42,364 nt of DNA, from assembly GCA_022578965.1 (NCBI GenBank), contig MU400791.1, positions 1 through 42,364 on the forward strand, given 5' to 3'. The stretch comes from Xylaria sp. FL1777 (Eukaryota; Ascomycota; Sordariomycetes; Xylariales; Xylariaceae). Each line of letters starts with the position of its first letter. Within the stretch, counting starts at the first letter, position 1. This document shows, piece by piece, positions 1 through 11,466 of this stretch. The translations under genes were made by a program, and so were the position numbers. The notes under the pieces were generated by a model that made no database searches, was not told the origin of the DNA, and saw nothing but the letters and a program-made list of their open reading frames with translations.

Positions 1-1014
1 ATATTTATAGATTTATTATAAAGCTTTAAAGCAATAAGTTTAAAACTTTTAATGTTTAATATTTTTAATATTATAAATAATTTTAATAATAAAAATAATA
101 ATAATAATAAAAAGTTAAGTTTTTTATTTTAAGTTATTACTTTAAGTATAATAATAATAAAAATAAGCATTAAGTTTGCTAGTAATAATATTAACGTTAA
201 TTATAATATAATTATTTATTTAAAACTTTAATTTATTATTATAATAATAATTATTATTGTTGCTTTAATTATTATAGCTAATATTTATGCTAGTTTAAAA
301 GTTATAACGTTTAATATTTAAGCTATTTTTTAAGTTAAAGCAACTAGTTTGCTTTATAGTACTAATATTAGCATTAATTCTTTTTTACTACTATTGCTTA
401 ATTTTTTTTTTTTTGCTACTGCTTTTTCTTTAATAAAAGTAGCTAATAAAAATACTAAAGTTTATTGTTTTAATATATTACTAGTTTTTAAAGTTTTTAA
501 AATTTTTAAACTTAATTTTTAACTTTTTGTTTTTAGTAATATAACCTAGGTTTAATTTATTAGTTATTAAGTAAAGTTTATTTATATAATACTATTTAAT
601 ATTTTTATTTTTTAAATATTTTTTTAGTATACTTTTAAGAGTTTATTTTATAAATTATTTATTATTTAACTTTTTATACTAGTATTTATTTTTATATATT
701 AAGTTTTATTAATTAAAAAGCTATTAAAATATAACAAACTTATTATATATTAATATAATAGGTTTGCTTTTAAAGTTTTAATTTATAAGTAATAATAAAA
801 TTTTTAATAGTAGTTTATTAAAAAAGTTTTTAAAGTACTTTTATTATTATGCATTAATAAAGGTTTTAAAAAATTAAAAGTAATAAATATATTAATGCTT
901 AGCAGTTATAAAAAATTAATAGCTAAAAAACTAAAACTAAATAAATAACTAAATATAAAAAGTATATAATTATATAAACAAAAAAAAGGTAAAAAAAGTA
1001 ATAACCTTTTTTAA

Positions 1015-1118
1015 ATTACTGCAAGTTTAATAAGCACTAAATTACTATAAGCTTAGTAAGCCTTAAATTACTGTAAGCTTAATAAGCTTTAAATTACTGT
1101 AAGCTTAGTAAACTAAAT
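1015..1118. repeat. 26-bp tandem repeat near the end of family A, copy 1
   Basis: Three full and one partial unit of 26 bp start at 1015, 1041, 1067 and 1093. Each begins ATTACT(G/A) and contains an AAGCTTAxTAAGC-like core. The units differ mainly by transitions. The same array is present in family A copy 2 at 16535-16638. Confidence 0.85.
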
Positions 1119-1391
1119 AAATTGTTACGTAACTTCAGTTTTAGCTAGCAAAAGAAAAGGTGCAAAATATATATAAAGGCATCAAGCCGCTCTAAAGGCC
1201 ACCCTTATGCTAATTTTATAACAGTAAGCCTTAAATTATTATAAGCTTAATAAGCTTTAAATTACTGTAAGCCTAGTAAGCTAAGTAAGTTATTATGTGA
1301 CTTCGGCTTTAGCTAGCAAAAGAAAAAGTGCAAAGTATATATAAAGGCATTAAGCCGCTCTAAAAGCCACCCTTGTGCTAATTTCGTAACA
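1056..1391 (+). repeat. Tandem duplication of a 168-bp terminal unit (1056-1223 and 1224-1391)
   Basis: Two 168-bp units lie head to tail: 1056-1223 and 1224-1391. Each has 67 bp of the 26-bp repeat array followed by a 101-bp block (1123-1223 and 1291-1391). The 101-bp block runs from TGTTACGTAAC to CGTAACA or the mutated TATAACA, which is a short inverted terminal repeat typical of LTR ends. It contains a TATATATAAAGG motif and then a GC-richer stretch with CC, GG and TCA. Copy 2 of family A has only one such block (16643-16743). It may be a very short LTR, a regulatory monomer, or an element terminus; I cannot decide. Confidence 0.85.
1165..1178 (+). promoter_or_regulatory. Possible TATA box in the 101-bp terminal block
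   Basis: A TATATATAAAGG motif sits 43 bp into the 101-bp block. It recurs at the same place in the second unit (about 1333-1346) and, mutated, in copy 2 (about 16685-16698). If the block is an LTR this would be its core promoter, reading rightward. In DNA this AT-rich a TATA match alone is weak; conservation at a fixed position in three units is the only support. Confidence 0.35.
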
Positions 1392-1832
1392 TTTATGCTT
1401 TAAAAAAGAACTATTCTTTAGTTTTTATAGCAAAAGCTCTAGAAATTTTACGTAAAATACTTTGCAAACTTATATTAACACTTAAACTTTACTATTAATA
1501 GCATAGCAAAATATTTTATGCTAAAAAAAGTTTAATAATATATTACTGCTATATTTAACAAAGTAATTAATATAAATACTATATTTTTTTTAGTTTATAA
1601 TGCTATAAAAATATTCAGATAAAATAAATAAAAAAAATATAGCTACGTTTTATATATTAAGCTTTTTATAATGTACTAGCATGCTTTTAATAAACATGCT
1701 AAGCATTTTGCAAATAAAGCATAAATTAAAAATGCTACTAAAAATATACTTTGTTTAACTTTAAAATTAACACTAAAAATGCAAACAAAGCAGCAGTTAA
1801 ATATTTATTAAACGTTTAATATATAATTAAGC

Positions 1833-2700
1833 TAATTAGCTTTACGTTTAGCAGTAATTATAACTTTTGTTTTATTGTTTTTAGTAGAACTAACAATAGT
1901 TATATTACTTTTAAGTGCTTTTTTTATATATATAAATATATTGCTAGCTATAGATTTATTAGTACAATTTAAACTACTAAAGCATAATAAAAAATCGCTA
2001 GCAAATAATAGTCCTAAAAAGCCAAAAAAAAAGCAAAAAAGGTAAAACATATATAATACTTTGCGCTAATTTATATTTAGCTATAGTTCTTTAGTTTCTT
2101 TCTTTTTTTTTTTTTGCTTTTTTATAATTAGAAGTATAGAATTACTATCTTTTATTACTTTTAATAAATAGCTTATTTTTATTAGCTAAACTTAGTATAT
2201 TTTGCTATATTAAAACTTTAGTTAGTTAAATAACCTTAATGTTAAACTTATTAATTTTAATATTAGCAAATTGTTGCTTTTTTTCTATTAATAAATCTAG
2301 CGCATTAAAAAAATTATATAACGTAGTATAGCTATTAGTACGTCTTTTAATATTGCTATTAATATATATTTTGCAAGCATATTTAATAACATTTTAGTTA
2401 ATAAAAAAAAAGTATGCTGCTTATCTTAATATGTTTAAAAGAACTATTTTATACTACTATAAAATAAAGCAGTATAAAAGCTTATAATAACTAATTAATT
2501 AAATATAACAAAAATATCTTATATAAAGTTTTTATTATTTTTTATATTAATTGTAAAAGCATTATTAATATGCTTTAAAGCTAAGTTAATAGCTTTTTAT
2601 TTGCTTTTAGCTATAGTATATTAAATAAGGCCTAACTATAATATTTTTGTTGCAAGTTTTAGTTTTATAACATTAAAATAAAGTAACTAAACAAAATATA
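1833..2700 (-). pseudogene. Degenerate minus-strand coding remnant, unidentified
   Basis: Read on the - strand, the stretch from about 2400 to 2170 has few stops for such AT-rich DNA and a mixed composition, for example the run TLYNFFNALDLLIEKKQQFA. It is followed by a 72-codon open frame at 1832-2050, reached only by changing frame through a poly-A run near 2100. Upstream, about 2640-2440 also has a readable frame with stops at positions expected for mutated Trp, Gln or Arg codons. No motif is recognised. It may be part of a decayed transposon ORF or a decayed host gene. The coordinates are approximate. Confidence 0.3.
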
Positions 2701-2979
2701 ACATTTTTAGTTTATAGTTATTAAACTTTCTTTTATAAAAAAAAATAAAAAAATAAAAAATAATTTAACGTAGTACTTTATAGTTGCTAAGCTAAACTAC
2801 TATAATTATTATAAGTAAATATTTTATAATACTTATATATTAATAATAGCTTTAAAACTTAATGTTAATTAATTTGCTTTTGTTTTAAGTATATTTTTTT
2901 GTTTAACTTATATATTTTAACTATTAAAACTATAAAGCTGCAATTTTTTGCTTAAGTAATATAAAATTTATGCTTTTTA

Positions 2980-4080
2980 ATGCTATTTAAATATAGTTTA
3001 ATTAAACTTTATTAAGAAATAATATATTAAATTTAACTAAATTATAAATTAAAAACGCTAAAATATAAGCATAAAACTTATTATATAGTAATAGCAAGGC
3101 TTAATAGTACTAAACTTTATTTTTTTTAATATGCTGCTTACAGCTAAAGAATTATATGTTATGTTTTATAAAAAAATCTTAAAAAGTTTAAAAAATTAAT
3201 TAAATAAAATTTAACGCAATATAAAAAAAAGCTAGTATAAAAAGCATTTATTATTTATAGTTATATATATTGCCTGCTTTTATTTAAGCAGCTATTATAG
3301 CTTAAATAAAAAATATAGTTTTTTAATCTTTATGTATTATTGCAAGTTGTTTATTATAGTCTTAATAATTTAAAATAATGCAAAATAAAGTATTGTAAAC
3401 TCGATATATTTTAAATATTTTCTTTTTGTTTTTATAAATAACAAAAGTTTATAAAATATAGCTAACGTTATTTTATAGTTGTGCAATATTTAAAAATAAA
3501 GCAAACTTTTTTAAATATAATAATTTAAATAAAAAACAAACAGCATAAATTAATAAATAATTAGTTGCTTTATTTATATAAGCTAAAGTTAGCATTAAAT
3601 AAAAAAAAAGCTATTTTCTTTTAAAAAAAGTAATAGTATGCTATTATAACTGCATAAATAAGCTAAGCATATTTAAACTAGCAACTATAAAACAGTTAGT
3701 TAAATTTTACATAATATTTTTATAACTTATGTTAAGATTTTAAATACTGTTTTTAAAGTTAAAATTGTTATATATAAACATAATATTTAAGTTATAAATA
3801 ATATACTTTAAGTTAAGCTATATATTTATTAATTTAGGTATTAAAACATTAGTTAATTAGCTGTTATATATATAACTTTGTTTAGTTATTTTATTTAGCT
3901 GTTTTAAAACAAATTTATAGCTAATATATACCTTAAATTAAGCAAAAGTATTAATTATTTAAGTTTATGTTTTATTATTATAAAAGTAAATGCTAATAAA
4001 TTGCTATAAAAAATTGTTTATTAAAAGTACATATATACTTAATAATAAAGCTATAATTATATATGCTTTAGCAATATAAA
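2980..4080 (+). pseudogene. Possible plus-strand coding remnant, unidentified
   Basis: In one + frame (ATG at 3131) the text reads as a mixed-composition protein with RIP-like stops, for example MLLTAKELYVMFYKKILKSL near the start. It continues raggedly to the Copia insertion at 4085. No known domain is recognisable, and the stop density rises after about 3650. The call rests on amino-acid composition only. The alternative is chance reading in A-rich DNA. Confidence 0.22.
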
Positions 4081-4085
4081 ACAAC
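4081..4085. repeat. Probable left target-site duplication of Copia copy 1
   Basis: ACAAC immediately precedes the 5' LTR. The five bases after the 3' LTR (11462-11466) are AAAAC, agreeing at four of five positions. The mismatch is C/A, which RIP does not explain, so this pair is weaker than those of the other two LTR elements. Confidence 0.5.
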
Positions 4086-4372
4086 TATTAGAATAACTAG
4101 TTATTAGTTATAACTTTTATGTATAGTACGTATAATAAGTTTTGCACAAAGACTACTTTGTGCGAGAGCTATTACATAAACCGAGGTAATCTTAGTGTTA
4201 GCTTAGCTTGTACGCTAGCAAAGTTTTTACATATAAAAAAGAACTTTTGTTTTATACGAACTTTTTCTTTTTTTAAACATATAAAATATAAACAGCTTAT
4301 AATATAAAGATTATTATATTTTGTTTTAGTATATATATATTAAACGTACAATTATATAAAGCTTATTTAATA
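4086..4372 (+). repeat. 5' LTR of Copia copy 1
   Basis: This 287-bp repeat begins TATTAGAATAAC and ends GCTTATTTAATA. It matches 11175-11461 directly and 34878-35164 and 41966-42252 in inverted orientation. Of the four LTRs it keeps the most G and C in its central part (about 4140-4200). That part includes a perfect 8-bp hairpin at 4144-4163 (GCACAAAG, loop ACTA, CTTTGTGC) which is decayed in the other three. A 62-codon open frame at 4119-4307 lies wholly in the LTR and is not a gene. Confidence 0.95.
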
Positions 4373-4392
4373 CTAATTAGTAGTTATATTTG
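4373..4392 (+). other. Candidate primer-binding site of Copia copy 1
   Basis: The sequence directly after the 5' LTR, CTAATTAGTAGTTATATTTG, could be a mutated TGG-initiated tRNA-complementary site one base into the internal region. The inverted copy has the same sequence with one transition next to its own 5' LTR (about 41946-41965). I cannot name the tRNA because RIP has altered the key bases. Confidence 0.4.
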
Positions 4393-4859
4393 CACTTTTA
4401 ACTTATTTGCAACAAACTATAAATTAGCTAAAGTAATAACGAAGTTATATAATATACTTTTATTTTAATCCGTTAAAAAAAAATTTGTTTTTTGTATTAT
4501 GCCTGTTTTTTTTTTAACGTATAGATATATTGTTTAGTTTATTTCTTTTAATTAGCTAAAGTAAGCATATATAAAAAAAAAAAAAAGAAAATCTAATTTA
4601 TTTATGTACAAAAACTAGACTTTTAACTCATTTATTAGTACAAAAAACAAAATAAAGAAAATAGCAAGCAACTTTGCTACTGTTTTAACTATATTATTAT
4701 ACAAACATTAAGCAATATATTAATTATACTGCTATATAAAAGCAAAACAACAATTTATATAACTTAAATATAAAATTAGATATATTATACAATTTAGCTA
4801 AATTTACTATGTTTTAAAAAAACAAATAACTACTTATAACGCTTTTAAAGTTAAAGCTA

Positions 4860-7800
4860 GTTATTTTTATATATAAAGATTTAGCTAAAAACGTTCTAAT
4901 AAGCGCATAATAAATAAATACTTAAATTAATTTTAAAATATAAAGCTAAAAAATTAATTTTAGCTGTGCAATTAAAATTAAGCTAAATATTAAGCTAGCA
5001 TTTTATTATGTTAATTATTTATATTTTTGTGAACTACTAGATTACTTTTAAAAAAGGTTTACTAAAACTTTTAAAAAATAAACAAAAGATTATTTCTAAG
5101 AAATTTATTAAAGCATATAAAGCGCTTTGCTTAAAAACCTTAAGTTAAAAAAAATTTATTTAACATTAAAAATAACTATAATTTAAAAGCTTATAAAAAT
5201 AGCTTATAAAAACTTTATAATTAAGAAATTAAAAGAACTACTAAATATTTGTTATATAATAACTATTTAACTATTAGCAACATTTTTAATACTAAACTAA
5301 TAGCTAAATACCTTTTTGTATAATAATTAAAACCTTTTAGATTATTTATATACTGGATTATTTCTTAAAGACCTAAGTTTTAACGTATAATTTTAAACAT
5401 AACAACATAAATATTAACTATAATTAATTTAGCTAAATATTAAACATTAGAATTTCTTTAAGCTGTTTAATTTTTATATAATAAAAATAAGCTATAAACT
5501 AATTTTCTAACTAATATACAAATACTTTATTTAGTATTATTTACTGCAAACACTAAAGCAAAAAATATATGTTTGTATAATATTAGATTTAGCTATTAAA
5601 AGCACGTTTTTTAACTTATTTTTAACAAGGTTTATATAAAACAGATTTATACCTTTTAATAAATATATTGCTTTTTAAAAAAGCTAAAACTTAAGCTAGA
5701 ACTATATAAGCAAGCTATATAACTTGTTATATAATAAGGCTTGTTTATTTATTGCTGCTTGCTAATAAATTAAAATTATAAAAAACTAATATTATGCTAT
5801 ATTTTTATATATTTTAAAAGGTTATATAAAAAACTTTTTTATTAACTGTATTAATTTAAATAAAACTTAAAGTAAAATATATTATATAATAAATATTTAT
5901 TTTAATACTAATATAAACTATAGCTAGTATTAAGCTAACTAAACAATAGTTTTTTTTTGTATAAATAAAAAAAAAAAACTTAAACTTAGCTTTGCACAAA
6001 GTACTTAAATTAATGCTTAATAAGCTTAAAAAAGCATAACAAACGTTTAGCGCTAGCTATTAAAGCAAAATTTAACTAAATATAAACGTTATATAAATAT
6101 ATTAAAATATACTAAAGTTAGCTATAGCATTAATTTTCTAAAAACTTACATGCAAAAAATTTTTTGCTAACTTATAAGCATGCTTATATATAGCATTAAA
6201 CAGTATAACAAAAACTTTCATACAAAAAAACAATAAGTTATATTTTATAAACTAAAAATATAACTATAGCTATATAAAAAACTAACGATTTAAATTTATA
6301 TTAAAGTTATTAAGTTAATTAACTAAATAGTTAAGCTACTTTTAAAGCTATAATTAAAAAAACTAAAATTTTTATATAAACAAAAAATGCTTTATTTGCT
6401 AGAAAAAAAGCTATTAGTTAATATATTATATCCTTTAAAAAAGAGCTTATATAAAAAACATATTTTTTAATTTGCACGAAATAATTTATAGCTAAAAACT
6501 TACTTTAAAAGAATTCTTTTTATATATAACAAAATGCAAAAAATATTTAAAGTTAAATAATAGTACTAAAAATATTAATAAAAAATTTAGTAATTAAACT
6601 ACTTAATATTTAATAAATAGCGCATTTTTTTATTATATAACAAAAAAAAACATCTAAAATTATAAAATAATAATGCTATGCAATTAGTTTATATTAAATA
6701 ATTATTATTATATAAACTATTAAAGTAAACTTTGGAATATTAGCGCTTTTAATTATTTAATAGTAAAAAAAGCTTAATTAAAAGCATACTTTTAAATATA
6801 TTTTTATACAAAAGTTAGTTAAACTTTAAATAGCGTTTATATTTGTTTTAACAAAAGTAATACTATAAGTATTATAAGCACTATATAAATAAAAAACGCT
6901 TTTAGTATAACTATATACTATATTTTAAATATTTTTATTTTTTTTTTATTTTTATTAAAAAATGCTAACTGCTTAAAAGCATACTTTAATAATACAAAAA
7001 ACGTTATTATATAATAAAATAAAAAGACTATTTTTGTTATATAAAAATAAGAATACCTGTTTTTTAATATTAGCTTATATAAAATAAGTTTGTACTTTAT
7101 AAAAATAAAACTTTAAAGGCTTTATAAATGCTTTAAACACTTTTATATAAAGAAACTATATAATATGCTTAGTTATACAAGCTATAATATTAATTGCTTT
7201 GCTTTAAAAAAGATCTAAAAGTTTTGCTATTATTGCTAGTTATATAACTAAGCATTTTGTTATTTTAAGTTTATAATTAAAAATAACTACAACTTTAATT
7301 ATAAAATTATAATTAATGCTATACAAATAAATAACAAGCAGGTTTTATATATAATTAATACAGCTATATTATTTTAAGCAGCTATATTTTTAAAATTTAT
7401 GTTTATATAAAACGCTTAAAAAGCTTTATATAAGTGCTAAATTAACGTATATTAAAGACCTTTAAATTATGTTATATATAACTTTAGTACAAACTTTTTA
7501 GCTAAAAAATTTTAGAACTAAACTAGAATTATAAATATAAAGTGCTAAAAAATGCTTATTAAAGCTTATTAAACTATTAGCAAAATAAAAAAAGCATATA
7601 GATTTTTTTGTTATACGTATAATATATTAAAAGCTAAACTAAGTTATTATATAAAAAATAAGTTAATTTTGCAAATAGTAATTAAAGCTCTAAATAATAC
7701 TATAAGACTTAATAGCTTAGTTTTAATGCTTTTTATATTTAAGGTATATTTAAAGGTTAATTAAGACTTTTTCTTTTTGCTAAATATTATATAAAAAGCT

Positions 7801-9842
7801 AAAGCAGTTAAAAAGGCTATAAAAATGCTTTGCAAAAAACAAGCAAAAGTTAAAATTAGCTATACGATTTATAAACGCAATAAGCTAGCTTTATATAAAA
7901 TATTATTTTTACTTTTATGTAGTAAAGTTTTTATATAGCATAAAAAGCAAAGCTAAAAAAAACTATACAAAATATAATTAATTAAAAAATTTAACATAAT
8001 TATTGATTTTATAAACAGCTTAATTTGCTTTAAATAAACATAAGTTAAACTATATTATTATATAATTAAACATATTTTAGCAAATAGTAAAAAAAAAAAT
8101 ATAATTGCTGCAAAACTAGCTATAAAACTAGCTATACAAAAAAAACGCAAAAAACTTAAAAAAGCTGAAAACTTTTTTATAGTATTTATATAAAATATTA
8201 GCAACTTGTTTTTAATTTTAAAAAAGGAACAAAACTATGCTTTAGCAGTAAAGTTGCATAAAAACAGCATTATTAGTACTTTTAACGCTTCGTTCAAAAA
8301 ATTAAACGCTATAAAGATTAATAATTTTATTATATAAAATGTTTTTTAGTTCGTAAAATATAATTTAAACAAATATAATAATACTTAAATTTTTAAGTTT
8401 TACTTTATATAAAAAATTAAAAAAAAAACAACTAAGTTATACAAAAAGTTTAAATTAGTTATATAAAGCTATAACAATACAAAAAAAAAAACTATATTAA
8501 CTTAATTACTAATAATTTAGCAAATAAGCTAATAGCTATTATTAGCTTTAAGCCTTTTATTAATTTAAGATTTTAATGCTTTAAGCAAGCTTTAAAATAT
8601 TACGTAAGCATACATATAATTAAAAAACAAGCTTGCATAAAAGATCTTTATATAATTACTTTTTAAACTTGTTTTAAAATATTCTAAAAAAACGATTATA
8701 TAAATTATATAACTATTATACAGCTTAACTAAATTAAAGCTATATTAATTTAAAACTTACTACTAATATTACTATAAGAAATTTAATATAGTAGTTTTTA
8801 TATATAACTTATGTTTATTGTTTATATTAAGACTTTTGTACAAATTTAGCATTATAAGTTTATAAACAAACAATATGTTTAGCTTTATTACACCTGAATT
8901 TTTAGCAAAAAAAAAACGTAAATTATATAAAACAAAGTTTTGTGCAAAGCTAAAAAAGATTTTATAACAAGATTACTTTATTAAATTTAACAGTAATTAA
9001 GTTATTTTTTTATACAAAAGAAATATAACATTTATATAAAAGAGCTAAGCAAACTAACTAGCTTTAATTAACTTTTGTACAAAAAATGCTACATAGTAAT
9101 ATGTTTTTTAACGCGTACGCAGCGCTTATATAAGCAGCATTTGCTAATTAAAAGCTATATATAACTTTATAGCTGCTACTTAAATAATTAACCTAGTACT
9201 AATAAATGTTAAGAATTTAAACTATAAAGTTAAGTAGTAAATAAATAATTATAACTATGGATTAATGTTTATACTTTTAAATTTAAGCTATATAAAATTG
9301 TTTATTTTTACGGATAGTTTATTTGCAAATAATACTAATATAACTTTATAACTTAGATTTATTATTATACTTGCAATAAAGCACTATATAAAAAAAAACC
9401 TAGCTTTTAAAATCGAAAAAAACATTGTATATTAAAACTTTAGCAAATGTAAGCAAGTAACATAAAATATGCTAGCTAGTAAATTATACAGCATAATAAA
9501 TAGCTTTAATAGCATTATAGCTTTTTGTACAACGTTTTAAAAAATTATAGCTATACTAAAAATACTTTTAATTTTTGCTGTACTATGTTTAAACTTAAAA
9601 TTGTTATATAATTGTTTAATAAAGCTAAAAATTACCTAGAAAAAACGCTTTATAATTAATATTATATTACTTAAAAAGTCGTATAAAAAGAAAAAAATCT
9701 CTAAAATATAATAAATTAATAGCAAAAATAATTTAGCTAATACGTTTATAAAAAAAACACTAAACTAAGCGCTAAAAACTTTAGTATTTATAAACCAGCT
9801 AACCGTACAAATAAAAGCATTTATAAAAAAAAAGTAAAAATA
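4860..9842 (+). pseudogene. Copia gag-pol polyprotein, degenerate
   Basis: One frame (first codon base at positions equal to 1 modulo 3) can be followed for almost 5 kb despite dozens of stops. About 4880-6800 is the unassigned gag and protease part. The integrase zinc region is near 7100-7240 and keeps FCYYC at 7222-7236. The integrase core follows to about 7960. Reverse transcriptase runs from about 8280; its motif-A text NIT*AYI at 8596 stands where fungal Copia has DITQAY, so the catalytic Asp is now Asn. The segment SFITPEFLAK (8881-8910) matches the usual region after the active site. RNase H carries FTDSLFANNTN at 9307-9339 and LYNCLIKL at 9604-9627. The stops fit mutated Trp, Gln and Arg codons. 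The true start codon cannot be fixed. Confidence 0.9.
7090..7960 (+). other. Integrase domain remnant in Copia copy 1
   Basis: The zinc-binding part reads LYKCFKHF at its first His and FCYYC at the CxxC; one of the usual His codons is now Tyr. The catalytic core follows with INTAILF where the family has a V-D-x-A-T-x-F type motif (Asp to Asn), then a D-x-G-x-N-F-like stretch now reading NFSTNFLAKKF. This resembles the integrase of fungal Copia elements whose core ends in an E-x-x-YR-like segment (KKAYRFF near 7590). Identification is by motif order, with the same frame as the downstream reverse transcriptase. Confidence 0.8.
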
Positions 9843-11157
9843 ACTTTTATATAAACAAATTAAAAAAGAAAGTTAAAAAAATACTTTTATATAAAAATTG
9901 TTATAATAATTATATAATAAATAAAAAAGCAACAAGCAAATATATTTAATTTTGAAAAAAATACTAAAAACTATAAAACATTGCAAATTTTATATTTTTT
10001 TCTATATAACTATTTCTTAAGCTATATATAAATATTTAACATTTTTTTTTACTTTTTTTATTAAACTACTATGTAATACTTAATCTCTTTTTATTTATTT
10101 AAGTATAATAATTACAATAAGCATTATATAATTGCTAAACGTATGTAGTATACGTATTACTTTAAAATTTTACTACTTGTTAGCAACTTTAAAATAAAAA
10201 GCTTTTGCAGTTTATATAAGCATTTTAGCTACACAAAGTAACTATAATACTGCATAACTAAATAAATACTGCATAAAAGTAGCTTTTATAACAAATTATT
10301 TAAGCTATAATAAAAGCAATTAAAGCATTATACAAAATTTAAACCTTAATATTAACTAAGGGCATTAATATAACTTAAAACTTATTACTTTTTATATAAC
10401 AAACAATTATTAGCAAACTATTTAAACAATAAGCTATATAAAAAAAAAACAGATATATATATTTATATATAGCAACTAAAAGAATAATTAATTGCTAAAA
10501 TTACTAGTTAGTAATTATATAATATTATAATTACTGTTTTAGCTTATAATATAAAGCTAGCAATTATTAATGTTATATTATAATAAAGCAACTATTATAT
10601 AAGTATATATATATATATATATAAGTATATATATAAAGATAACTAAGTATAAAGCTGTTATAAGTATATATATATATATATAAAGCAGCTAATAGCAAAA
10701 TAAGCAGCTATATAAAATAAAAGGTTTAAAGATATAAAGGCAATAAAAAGCACTGCAAAATTTAGGCTTTTTTTATAAACAAAGCTTAGCTTTTATACTT
10801 TAATACATTATTAAACTTATTACTATATAAAAAAAAAACTTTTAATTAACCTTAGTATAAATTGCTTACTACTAATACTTTATTTTATACTATTAGCTAA
10901 CGTTAGTTAGCTATATAACAATAAAAACAAAAAACTTCAATTATACTAGCAATAATTAAACTGCACAAAAGTTTAAATGCTTTACTTAAAAAGCAACTAT
11001 TTTTAAACTTAGGCTTTATATAACTATAAAGTTTAAAAAAAGCAAACATATAAACAACCCTTTTTTTATAAGAACTAAAATACTAAATGTTTAACTTTTT
11101 ACGGAACCATTTTTTTTTATTTCTTTTAAATAGCATTGTACGAAAAGAATTACAACT
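9843..11157 (+). other. 3' noncoding region of Copia copy 1
   Basis: About 1.3 kb lie between the end of RNase H and the polypurine tract. I see no coding signal. It holds an inverted repeat at 10510-10535 (AGTAATTATA, six-base loop, TATAATTACT) and TA-dinucleotide tracts at 10603-10681. The equivalent part of copy 2 (35182-36498) keeps the same arrangement, so this long 3' region is a fixed part of the family. Confidence 0.7.
10603..10681. repeat. (TA)n microsatellite tracts in Copia 3' region
   Basis: Two runs of alternating TA, each opened by AAGTATATA, are separated by about 30 bp. The inverted Copia copy has the corresponding tracts at about 35656-35736, so the microsatellite predates transposition of at least one copy. 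Confidence 0.8.
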
Positions 11158-11174
11158 AAAAAAAAAGTAGCTAG
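11158..11174 (+). other. Polypurine tract of Copia copy 1
   Basis: AAAAAAAAAGTAGCTAG directly precedes the 3' LTR. This A/G run is where plus-strand priming would occur, and it supports + orientation. The mirror tract in copy 2 is 35165-35181. Confidence 0.7.
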
Positions 11175-11461
11175 TATTAAAATAACTAATTATTAGTTAT
11201 AACTTTTATATATAGTACATATAATAAGTTTTGCATAAAAACCACTTCGTATAAAAGCTATTACATAAACTAAAGTAATCTTAGTGTTAGCTTAGCTTGT
11301 ACGCTAGTAAAGTTTTTATACATAAAAAAAAACCTTTGCTTTATACGAACTTTTTTTTCTTTTAAACATACAGAATATAAACAGCTTATAATACAAAGAT
11401 TATTATACTTTGTTTTAGCACATATGTATTAAACGTACAATTGTATAAAGCCTATTTAATA
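11175..11461 (+). repeat. 3' LTR of Copia copy 1
   Basis: 287 bp, the same length as the 5' LTR and matching it end to end. It starts TATTAAAATAAC and ends GCCTATTTAATA. Differences from the 5' LTR are almost all transitions. Confidence 0.95.
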
Positions 11462-11466
11462 AAAAC

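Larger units (their letters stand above)
1..1391. mobile_element. Repeat family A, copy 1 (right-hand end only)
   Basis: The sequence from base 1 to 1223 matches 15520-16743 closely, with differences that are nearly all C/T or G/A. It is the right-hand part of a 4.26-kb repeat whose complete copy lies at 12480-16743; the left part is outside the window. The right terminus ends in GTAACA in both copies, and flanking DNA diverges immediately after it (1392 here, 16744 there). This copy carries one additional 168-bp unit at its end. The element class is not recognised. The + strand is T-rich over the first 600 bases, so any coding would be on the - strand. That strand reads as a Thr/Ile-rich low-complexity stretch with stops; I cannot assign a domain. 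Confidence 0.8.
1392..4085. other. Unidentified degenerate region, left of Copia copy 1
   Basis: About 2.7 kb with no match elsewhere in the window. It continues after the Copia insertion at 11467-12479. Two weak coding-like stretches are listed separately (- strand about 1833-2700, + strand about 2980-4080). The rest (1392-1830) shows nothing I can interpret. I found no terminal repeats, so I cannot say whether it is host DNA or an older transposon. Confidence 0.5.
4086..11461 (+). mobile_element. Full-length Ty1/Copia retrotransposon, copy 1 (RIP-inactivated)
   Basis: A 7376-bp element with two 287-bp LTRs in direct orientation, one degenerate gag-pol frame between them and a purine-rich tract before the 3' LTR. 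The order integrase, reverse transcriptase, RNase H marks it as Ty1/Copia. The LTR ends are TG...CA mutated to TA...TA; the unmutated form, TGTTAAATAAGC at the left and GTTATTCTAACA at the right, survives in the inverted second copy at 34878-42252. The two copies are collinear to within about one base over 7.4 kb. Both are saturated with transitions and stops, so neither can move itself. Confidence 0.95.

Noticed and set aside
1015..1118. CRISPR-like array of 26-bp repeats
   Set aside because: The units are directly adjacent with no spacers and belong to a eukaryotic repeat family.
4119..4307. 62-codon + strand open frame starting MYSTYNKF
   Set aside because: It lies entirely inside the Copia 5' LTR and is broken in the other three LTR copies; no gene is expected there.
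10603..10681. TA-rich tract as a replication origin or centromere core
   Set aside because: It is an element-internal microsatellite found at the same place in both Copia copies; no other evidence.
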